11,186 bases of DNA from contig JAODGP010000075.1 of the NCBI GenBank assembly GCA_025464345.1, positions 522-11,707 on the forward strand, written 5' to 3'. The notes below the pieces were generated by a model, which was given only the letters and a program-made list of their open reading frames with translations, had not been told where the DNA came from and ran no database searches. The first letter of the stretch is position 1. Every line of letters begins with the position of its first letter. This document shows positions 6,630 through 11,186 of this stretch, piece after piece. Source of the DNA: Methanosarcinales archaeon (lineage in GTDB: Archaea; Halobacteriota; Syntropharchaeia; Alkanophagales; Methanospirareceae). Position numbers and translations under genes: made by a program.

Positions 6630-6655
6630 GATGAGCGAAGATGATAAGTAAATAG

Positions 6656-7438
6656 ATGAGGCTGAGACCGGTAATAGAAGAAGCTGCACTGGTGGTGGAG
6701 AATAGATTAAGAACACTGGTGGTTGCAGACCTGCATATGGGGATAGAGGCGGAATTGCGTCAGAGGGGGATAAATATCGGCAGTCAAACAGAGAGACTCA
6801 TGGAAAGGATATTGAACTGCATCAAAGAGACCGCTCCCGATGCTATTGTCCTGCTTGGTGATATAAAGCATGCAGTACCGGGTATTTCGTTTCGCGACAG
6901 GAGAGAGATACCACAATTTCTCGCGACCATTGCTGAGTATGCACCTGTACATGTGGTCAAGGGTAACCACGACTCGCAGTTAGAAGGGCTTCTACCTGAT
7001 ACGAGCATGCACACTATACAGGTGGAAAGAACGAGAGGATTCGTATTTGACGGTGCCGGCTATGTACACGGGCACACATGGCCAGCCAGGGAGCTTTTCT
7101 CTGCTGAATACATCATTATTGCACACAATCATCCCATGATTCGTCTTATGAGTCGAAGTACGAGTTATACAAAGCTTATGAGCGTCTGGATTCGCGCCAG
7201 GTGCGATTATGACGCTGTTATGAGATATTACAGGGATATGGAGCGCGATAAAGAACACTGGCACGATCCATGGGTGATAATAATGCCTGCGTTTAATGAG
7301 ATATGTGGCGGTGTAGCGGTAAACGCACCCGATTCGAAGCTTATGGGACCCATTGCGTCGAAACTCATACTCACACATACAATGGAAGCTTATCTGCTCG
7401 ATGGCACATATATCGGTAGAGTAATGGATCTGTTATAA
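6656..7438 (+). CDS. Archaeal SbcD-related metallophosphoesterase (COG1407, ICC-like)
   Basis: This 260-residue calcineurin-like phosphoesterase has all the di-metal motifs: DLH (25-27), GDIKH (68-72), GNHD (103-106), GHTWP (139-143) and HNHP (157-160). The archaeal COG1407 subgroup is recognised by the C-terminal MPAFNEICGGVAVN (210-223) and YLLDGTYIG (246-254) segments. Members are annotated as SbcD-related or ICC-like and are often near Lhr-type helicases, suggesting a nucleic-acid or cyclic nucleotide substrate, but the natural substrate is not established. A polar stretch between HNHP and the MPAF motif (about 164-206) is the variable part. ATG at 6656 directly follows an in-frame TAG; the Shine-Dalgarno is weak. 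Confidence 0.88.
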   Translation: MRLRPVIEEAALVVENRLRTLVVADLHMGIEAELRQRGINIGSQTERLMERILNCIKETAPDAIVLLGDIKHAVPGISFRDRREIPQFLATIAEYAPVHVVKGNHDSQLEGLLPDTSMHTIQVERTRGFVFDGAGYVHGHTWPARELFSAEYIIIAHNHPMIRLMSRSTSYTKLMSVWIRARCDYDAVMRYYRDMERDKEHWHDPWVIIMPAFNEICGGVAVNAPDSKLMGPIASKLILTHTMEAYLLDGTYIGRVMDLL

Positions 7439-7441
7439 AAG

Positions 7442-7459
7442 CTTTCTTTATCTGTTCTC
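7442..7459 (+). terminator. Pyrimidine-rich tract after the phosphoesterase stop
   Basis: CTTTCTTTATCTGTTCTC directly follows the stop codon region. T-rich tracts like this are typical archaeal 3' ends. The match is compositional only. Confidence 0.35.
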
Positions 7460-7482
7460 TGCTCCTATCGAATAAATTTGCT

Positions 7483-7490
7483 ATTTATAT
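7483..7490 (+). promoter_or_regulatory. Orphan TATA-like box ATTTATAT
   Basis: This is a good archaeal TATA match facing right, with no gene beginning downstream on the same strand except a 23-codon frame at 7505. It may drive a small RNA running toward, and antisense to, the eL40 gene, or be chance in AT-rich sequence. Confidence 0.25.
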
Positions 7491-7587
7491 CGTATGTGGG
7501 CAGAATGAGAGCGAGGGAGAATACAGGGTATAGGTTTAAGCGGAAATCTTTTTGGTCCGCGGGATGCAACAATTGATGTAAACATTC

Positions 7588-7737
7588 TTACCGTCCTCCT
7601 TTATGCCTGGCTTTCATTCTCAGGTTCTTGGAGTTGCATTTACGGCATCTCGTTGCTCTGAGTGCATTCCTCGCTTTACAGTCCATACATATCTTCACGC
7701 GGAATAACCGCGCCTCCGCCTCTGGAAACCGCGCCAT
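7588..7737 (-). CDS. rpl40e: Large-subunit ribosomal protein eL40 (L40e), 49 residues
   Basis: Translation of the leftward strand from the ATG at 7737 gives a 49-residue basic protein starting MARFPEAEARLFRVKICMDC and ending RHKGGR, the archaeal L40e family at its usual length. A zinc ribbon is visible: C17 and C20, then C31 and C34. In eukaryotes the protein is made as a ubiquitin fusion; archaea make it free, as here. It joins the large subunit near the GTPase centre late in assembly. GAGGTGA lies seven bases before the ATG, an excellent match to the 16S 3' end. The gene is monocistronic as far as I can see and divergent from mptD. Confidence 0.95.
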   Translation of the reverse strand: MARFPEAEARLFRVKICMDCKARNALRATRCRKCNSKNLRMKARHKGGR

Positions 7738-7744
7738 TGCACCT

Positions 7745-7751
7745 TCACCTC
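7745..7751 (-). promoter_or_regulatory. Shine-Dalgarno GAGGTGA for eL40
   Basis: On the leftward strand GAGGTGA ends seven bases before the ATG at 7737. It confirms that this very short frame is translated and fixes its start. Confidence 0.75.
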
Positions 7752-7767
7752 TATTATCCTAACAGTT

Positions 7768-7800
7768 CAATAAAAATAAATAGCACATTAATATAATACA
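7768..7800. promoter_or_regulatory. Compact divergent promoter of eL40 and mptD
   Basis: Only 66 bases separate the two start codons. Rightward, TAAAAATAAA (7771-7780) is centred about 28 bases before the mptD ATG at 7804, which predicts a leaderless or near-leaderless mptD message; no Shine-Dalgarno is visible there. Leftward, TATTATATTAAT (about 7798-7787) is placed to start eL40 near 7768 with a leader of about 30 bases. The two TATA regions cross, so polymerase recruitment for the two genes probably competes. Confidence 0.5.
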
Positions 7801-7803
7801 TTG

Positions 7804-8163
7804 ATGGACCAGAATGAAATAACAAGTAGAGATCGTGCGCTCTTTGAGGCTGGTATCAAATTGGGTGCGCTGTATCATCAGTTCATGGGCATGCCAGTGA
7901 GCATTGAGACGGTGGACAGGCTGGAATCTGCGATAGAGAAGAGCGTTTCACTCCAGCCATGGGTGGATCTCGTTAAGGTCAGAATAGACCGGGAGAAGTT
8001 GCGGGCTAATGAGAATCAATTCAAGTATTGCGAGTTGAGCGGCGAGATGCTGGATGTGGAGGTGGTGGTGACTTACGATCACGTTGAAGTGCATGCGCGA
8101 ATACGTTACGATGAAGAGATGAGATACCCGCTGATGCGCATAGAGAAGGTATCAACAGTATGA
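7804..8163 (+). CDS. mptD: Dihydroneopterin aldolase MptD (DUF381), methanopterin biosynthesis
   Basis: This 119-residue protein matches the archaeal MptD family (DUF381). It cleaves 7,8-dihydroneopterin to 6-hydroxymethyl-7,8-dihydropterin and glycolaldehyde on the way to tetrahydromethanopterin, and is unrelated to bacterial FolB. Family marks are RDRALFEAGIKLGALYHQF (9-27), KVRIDREKL (58-66), LSGEMLDVEV (78-87) and RYPLMRIE (107-114). E15 and H25 have the ten-residue spacing I recall for the proposed active-site pair of the Methanocaldococcus enzyme. The frame also opens with a TTG at 7801, one codon earlier; ATG is the better start. The 3' end overlaps artA, which converges on it, by 12 bp. 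Presence of this gene implies a methanopterin-dependent C1 pathway. Confidence 0.93.
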   Translation: MDQNEITSRDRALFEAGIKLGALYHQFMGMPVSIETVDRLESAIEKSVSLQPWVDLVKVRIDREKLRANENQFKYCELSGEMLDVEVVVTYDHVEVHARIRYDEEMRYPLMRIEKVSTV

Positions 8164-9201
8164 GCCACGTCTGAGGAAGTTGTAGATCAGTCGTGCGGTA
8201 TCCTCTACCAGGTCCAGCGCCTCGGGCAATATAATGAATACCAGATAAGCAATGATGATCAACGAGATTAGCACACCCACACGCGCAATCTCACCGTGTG
8301 CCACCATGAAGCTGTTAACGGGCGACCCGAACCACTGCCCGTAGTATGCCATGCACACGAAAGTGTTCCTTATGAGATTCAAGCCGTAGATGACCGGCAC
8401 AGATACCATAAACGCCTTTGTCTTACGGCTCAAATCCGCATCCACACCGAATATCAGCCCGGTGAATAGAACAATACTCTGTATCGCGGTACATGCGAGT
8501 ACGATCTCAACAGGCTTGTATACCTCGTGGAATGCGCTGCTTGTAGAATAAATATAAGCCGGCGGTACCAGATAGACACCACTGCCAGAGAGATTCACAA
8601 GCAATGCGGTCAGTCTGGCAGTATAGAGAATGAGAGCGTCACCAAGAACGTTCAGCACAGCGAACGGGAAATATAATACCGCACTGATAAACGCCACCTT
8701 TGTCACCATAAAAAGAGTGTCCATTATCCTGCGGTCCTTATAGATGTTCAATCGCCTCTCATTTGCTGCTGCAATTGCGATGTAATCCCACGTTCTGGTG
8801 ACCAATCGCCATTTGTTATTCCTCAATGCCCTGACACACTCCGGTATATGTAACTTCCGGGCTTTAAATACGCTTCTCAGCTCGTCCGATATTACACCCC
8901 TCTCCAGCTCCTCTCTGTATCTTATATCCGTGCTGAACAACAGCAGAAGAGCGTCATTGCTCGTTATAAGGATTAGAACAGCGAGGATAACAGCGAAGAC
9001 GAGGAAGACAAACGCCATACAGGCGTCAAAGTACTCGCTGCGTGCGATAAAATCAGCGGCATCGAAGTAGCAGTAACCCGCGAAGAAGAGCCAGCCAGCA
9101 GCTGCGGAGAAGCAAGAAAAAGGCTCTTTACGCCCCCGTACCACCACTGCAATAAGGAATAAAGCAATCGCAATAAATGGCAAGACCGATTTGATCAACA
9201 T
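8152..9201 (-). CDS. artA: Archaeosortase A (PGF-CTERM protein-processing transpeptidase)
   Basis: This 349-residue polytopic membrane protein is of the exosortase/archaeosortase family. Archaeosortase A cleaves surface proteins such as S-layer glycoproteins at a C-terminal PGF motif and links them to lipid. The core is in the C-terminal half: VEIVLACTAIQS with the nucleophile C237, then SVPVIYGLNLIRNTFV with R278, then AHGEIARVG holding H302 and R307, where the third catalytic residue (Arg or His by subgroup) lies. About eight membrane helices are visible, with a long hydrophilic loop at about 91-158 between helices 3 and 4. It starts on the base after the L10e stop codon (TAAATG), so it must be cotranscribed and probably translationally coupled. 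No PGF-CTERM substrate is in the window. The 3' end overlaps convergent mptD. Confidence 0.9.
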   Translation of the reverse strand: MLIKSVLPFIAIALFLIAVVVRGRKEPFSCFSAAAGWLFFAGYCYFDAADFIARSEYFDACMAFVFLVFAVILAVLILITSNDALLLLFSTDIRYREELERGVISDELRSVFKARKLHIPECVRALRNNKWRLVTRTWDYIAIAAANERRLNIYKDRRIMDTLFMVTKVAFISAVLYFPFAVLNVLGDALILYTARLTALLVNLSGSGVYLVPPAYIYSTSSAFHEVYKPVEIVLACTAIQSIVLFTGLIFGVDADLSRKTKAFMVSVPVIYGLNLIRNTFVCMAYYGQWFGSPVNSFMVAHGEIARVGVLISLIIIAYLVFIILPEALDLVEDTARLIYNFLRRGSYC

Positions 9202-9723
9202 TTATGCAGCTACCAGCTCAGCTCCCTTATCCACGACTATTCGTGTAGGCGAAGGGAATTTATAGCTCGCCCTTCTCAAAGCCTCCTTCGCTGCATTGAA
9301 ATTCTGCTCTTCTACCCAGACGCTCATCACCCGCTGCCCTGGCTTTATCCGCGCTGCAGTCCCCACTGCTTTACCGAAAGCGTGTCGCATACCACTCGAT
9401 ACACGATCTGCGCCCGCACCGGAAGCTATTTTGTTCTCCCTCAGTACATGATGCGGATACACCCTGATCTTCAGGTAGTAATTATTCCTGCCAACGTTCT
9501 TTACAAGATACCTGTTAGCGAAGATTCGCGCTGCTTCCAGTGCATTATGCCTTATCTGCACCGCTTCCTTGATTACCAGAGATACAGAAACCGGATATTC
9601 ACGCCTGGGATTACCCATATCGAATATCGTTATCTTGCTACCCGGCACTCCACCCATATATTCCCTCCGCACATACGCCGGTCCTGATATCCGCGTGTAA
9701 GCGCGACCTGGTTTCAGTCCCAT
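9202..9723 (-). CDS. rpl10e: Large-subunit ribosomal protein L10e (uL16)
   Basis: This 173-residue protein is the archaeal/eukaryotic L10e (uL16), at normal family length. It sits near the peptidyl-transferase centre and contacts the A-site tRNA. Diagnostic stretches are MGLKPGRAYTRISGPAYVRREYM at the start, VSLVIKEAVQIRHNALEAAR (47-66), IRVYPHHVLRENK (86-98), GADRVSSGMRHAFGKAVGTAA (104-124), the loop over the A site, and RIKPGQRVMSVWV (125-137). An almost perfect TATA box lies about 30 bases before the ATG, which predicts a leaderless or 5-base-leader message; no strong Shine-Dalgarno is seen. The artA gene begins immediately after the stop. Confidence 0.97.
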   Translation of the reverse strand: MGLKPGRAYTRISGPAYVRREYMGGVPGSKITIFDMGNPRREYPVSVSLVIKEAVQIRHNALEAARIFANRYLVKNVGRNNYYLKIRVYPHHVLRENKIASGAGADRVSSGMRHAFGKAVGTAARIKPGQRVMSVWVEEQNFNAAKEALRRASYKFPSPTRIVVDKGAELVAA

Positions 9724-9748
9724 CTCATCTTAACTTTGATCCGGAGAA

Positions 9749-9758
9749 TATATAAATA
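9749..9758 (-). promoter_or_regulatory. TATA box of the L10e-artA operon
   Basis: The leftward strand reads TATTTATATA, containing a full TTTATATA consensus. The spacing to the ATG at 9723 places transcription start within about five bases of the start codon. It is the best promoter match in the window. Confidence 0.75.
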
Positions 9759-9779
9759 CAAGGTTGAAAGAATGAGTGT

Positions 9780-10064
9780 TCAGCGTACTTCCACGCCCTC
9801 CTCCTCCGACTTCCTCGCAGCGCCGGGCTGCCGCTTCAACTTCTCCGGTACCTTCACTCTCAGCACATTTGTAGACCGAACATGATAGACCGGATCGCCA
9901 GTCATCGGGTCGTATTCCTCTGTGCGAACTATACTGCTCACTATCGTCTTGAACTTCAGTATCGTACCATCCTCCAGCTTGTATTCATTCCAATCCTCTC
10001 TTATCGTCTCAAAATCGATATCCATCGCTTCTATCATCCTTCCATCGGGCAATCGCACTTTCAA
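9780..10064 (-). CDS. Conserved archaeal hypothetical protein, TTG start
   Basis: This 94-residue soluble protein resembles small proteins conserved in methanogens and Archaeoglobus-like genomes, of unknown function. Residues 1-72 look like a compact beta-rich domain: MKVRLPDGRMIEA, DWNEYKLEDGTILKFKTIVSS (25-45), then VRTEEYDPMTGDPVYHVRSTNVLRVKVP. The remainder is a charged, probably disordered tail (RQPGAARKSEEEG). The start is TTG, supported by GGAGGAGGGTGA six bases before it and by the family's usual opening MKV-L-DG. No in-frame ATG would preserve the first strand. It lies 42 bases after the HAD gene and 56 bases before the L10e ATG, with AT-rich TATA-like sequence on both sides, so it may be transcribed alone or as part of a longer run. 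Confidence 0.75.
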   Translation of the reverse strand: MKVRLPDGRMIEAMDIDFETIREDWNEYKLEDGTILKFKTIVSSIVRTEEYDPMTGDPVYHVRSTNVLRVKVPEKLKRQPGAARKSEEEGVEVR

Positions 10065-10070
10065 ATCTCT

Positions 10071-10082
10071 TCACCCTCCTCC
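10071..10082 (-). promoter_or_regulatory. Very strong Shine-Dalgarno before a TTG start
   Basis: On the leftward strand GGAGGAGGGTGA ends six bases before the TTG at 10064, with two overlapping matches to the anti-Shine-Dalgarno. It decides the start of the 94-residue protein and may offset its weak start codon. Confidence 0.7.
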
Positions 10083-10083
10083 G

Positions 10084-10111
10084 TTATTATAAATGCCTCC
10101 TATATATTAAA
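10084..10111 (-). promoter_or_regulatory. TATA-like sequences between the HAD gene and the TTG-start gene
   Basis: Two AT-rich blocks face left: TTTAATATATAGG, overlapping the HAD stop codon, and CATTTATAATAA. Either could start a transcript just before the Shine-Dalgarno at 10071-10082. Only one, or neither, need be used. Confidence 0.35.
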
Positions 10112-10772
10112 CCTTGTCTCCAAACATCTTCAGTACCTCCTCCAGACTGTTTATGATGTACCTGTGCCATTTATTCGTGCTCCCGCTTCTATCAAGGAAA
10201 TAAGCATTTATGCCGATCTCACGCGGGTTCAGGAAATCAAATACCCAGTGATCGCCGACATGAACCATCTGATGGGGCTCTACATTCAGGATCTGGCATA
10301 CACGGGTATAGAAACTGTTGGATTTCTTGACTTCACCGAAATGAGAGGTGGCGGAGAAGATATGTGAGAACAGGCGTCTGATTACCGGTGGGATCTGGAA
10401 TTCAATGAATTCCATGGTGGCATTTGAACTTATTACAAGGTCATAACCGGCAGATCTCAGCTCTTTCAAAACATGCTCCACATCTTCGTATACGTGTACT
10501 TCATTTCTGTATCTCGTGAAGAGCTCCTCAGGGGTCAGTTCCAGCCCATACTTACGCAGCCAGTAGTCTATCCGGTACCATTCGATACTCTCATCTCCCA
10601 CTCGCTCGTAATCGCTCTTTATTATCGCGTAGGCGTCTTCAATACTCAAACCTTTCTGCTCAGCATACGCTTCCGGGATACCACGCAACCATACAGCGTC
10701 TGTAAAGCTCTTGCTCACCAGTGTACCATCTACATCGAAAGAGAAGACCTTCACATCCTCTTCTGTTGCCAT
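10107..10772 (-). CDS. HAD-superfamily phosphatase-like hydrolase
   Basis: From the ATG at 10772 this is a 221-residue HAD hydrolase with a helical cap of the C1 kind. Motif I is SFDVDGTLV (D13 nucleophile, D15 acid/base), motif II is VISSNAT (around S115-S116), motif III is the lysine pair in VKKSNSF (about K149-K150), and motif IV is GDHWVFD (D174 and D179). The cap lies at about 20-90. The family dephosphorylates small metabolites; the substrate cannot be told from sequence, and phosphoglycolate phosphatase-type or haloacid dehalogenase-type labels would be guesses. A GTG at 10781 is three codons upstream, but AGGTGG five bases before the ATG makes ATG the better start. It follows the partial nuclease-like gene by 14 bases, so they form one operon. 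Confidence 0.85.
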   Translation of the reverse strand: MATEEDVKVFSFDVDGTLVSKSFTDAVWLRGIPEAYAEQKGLSIEDAYAIIKSDYERVGDESIEWYRIDYWLRKYGLELTPEELFTRYRNEVHVYEDVEHVLKELRSAGYDLVISSNATMEFIEFQIPPVIRRLFSHIFSATSHFGEVKKSNSFYTRVCQILNVEPHQMVHVGDHWVFDFLNPREIGINAYFLDRSGSTNKWHRYIINSLEEVLKMFGDKV

Positions 10773-10777
10773 CTCAA

Positions 10778-10783
10778 CCACCT
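10778..10783 (-). promoter_or_regulatory. Shine-Dalgarno AGGTGG for the HAD gene
   Basis: On the leftward strand AGGTGG ends five bases before the ATG at 10772. A GTG start at 10781 would lie inside this site, so the site decides for the ATG. Confidence 0.6.
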
Positions 10784-10786
10784 GTA

Positions 10787-11186
10787 TTATCTCTGATACG
10801 ATGCAACGAGCAAAACACCCTCTTCCTCCGCCAGTTCACTACCGCTCGGGTGTACAAGGAAACCAAACATCACCTTGAACACCTCACCTATGGTACCGAG
10901 CTTCTTTACCGTATTGACAAAATTCTCCACTTCTCGCCTGTATATCCTCGTCTTCGCTTCACCCAGTATGATAATCCGCCTGCCGTTCCTCTTACCCACG
11001 CCATAGAGGTTAAATTCTATCTCCTCATCGTCTACCGTGAAGAACCTTCTCCCGAGTTCACCCTCTATATCTATATCAAAGTGTCGTTTGAGATATCCCG
11101 GTAGGACTACTCTGCCAATGTCCTCAATGCCGAATCCTATGGTATCACTCAGTTTTCCTACTTCCACCGAGAGCTCACGATGCGCT
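10787..11186 (-). CDS. C-terminal part of a PD-(D/E)XK nuclease-like protein, cut by the window edge
   Basis: The reading frame stays open to the right edge, so the N-terminus is missing. A GTG at 11167 would give 126 residues, but the residues upstream (AHRELS) continue without a stop and no Shine-Dalgarno marks the GTG, so I treat it as partial. The visible part shows the usual order of archaeal PD-(D/E)XK-like proteins of the DUF3782/COG5493 type: a helix with a glycine-rich turn (IGFGIEDIGRVVLPGYL), then EIEFNLYG with the acidic metal ligands, then a strand ending in ILGEAKTRI with the E-X-K motif, then a helix (REVENFVNTVKKL). Such proteins are predicted nucleases of unknown role; DNA cleavage is not shown for most. 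It is cotranscribed with the HAD gene. Confidence 0.65.
   Translation of the reverse strand, partial: AHRELSVEVGKLSDTIGFGIEDIGRVVLPGYLKRHFDIDIEGELGRRFFTVDDEEIEFNLYGVGKRNGRRIIILGEAKTRIYRREVENFVNTVKKLGTIGEVFKVMFGFLVHPSGSELAEEEGVLLVASYQR

Noticed and set aside
6611..6655. Box C/D small RNA suggested by GATGATAA and CTGA.
   Set aside because: The boxes are imperfect and in the wrong order and spacing for a C/D guide RNA.
7505..7576. A 23-codon rightward frame behind the orphan TATA box.
   Set aside because: It is too short, lacks a Shine-Dalgarno and has no recognisable sequence; noted only as a possible RNA region.

Overview
The window looks like archaeal chromosome, most likely from a methanogen-related euryarchaeon. 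The evidence is two archaeal/eukaryotic-type ribosomal proteins (L10e/uL16 and a 49-residue eL40), MptD (the dihydroneopterin aldolase of the methanopterin route), an archaeosortase A, several archaeal DUF families (DUF2284, DUF2149, DUF123/Uri) and TATA-box promoters. MptD implies a tetrahydromethanopterin-using C1 metabolism. An anaerobic methane or alkane oxidiser (ANME-1 or Syntrophoarchaeum-like) or a relative in the Methanomicrobia would fit, but this placement is inference. I see no complete transposase, phage gene, CRISPR array, tRNA or rRNA.

Layout. Bases 1-220 are non-coding and hold a 10-bp inverted repeat and a short hairpin. From 221 to 3745 three genes run leftward: a large starch/glycogen synthase-like glycosyltransferase, a small unknown gene overlapping its start, and a DUF2284 cysteine-rich protein. 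Bases 3746-4399 are non-coding and include a 20-bp perfect tandem repeat next to nested palindromes. From 4400 to 7438 five genes run rightward: a DUF2149 membrane protein, a putative small multidrug export protein, a Uri/DUF123 nuclease-like protein (ATGA overlap), an unknown six-helix membrane protein and an archaeal SbcD-related metallophosphoesterase.

A short region at 7439-7803 contains the tiny eL40 gene (leftward). It is divergent from mptD (rightward), with a compact AT-rich promoter between them. mptD converges on, and overlaps by 12 bp, the archaeosortase gene. From there to the right edge everything runs leftward in transcription order: a PD-(D/E)XK-like protein cut by the window edge, a HAD hydrolase, a 94-residue conserved protein with a TTG start and a very strong Shine-Dalgarno, ribosomal protein L10e behind a textbook TATA box, and artA starting on the base after the L10e stop.

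How the genes relate. Most are housekeeping or conserved-hypothetical genes rather than one pathway. The links with real support are the two-gene glucan-synthase unit, the DUF2149/export/Uri cluster, and the coupling of archaeosortase (processing of PGF-CTERM surface proteins) to a ribosomal protein transcript. I did not find a clear new defence or mobile system. The best candidates for something undescribed are the structured repeat element at 4124-4186 and the glycosyltransferase with its unassigned N-terminal region and small overlapping partner.
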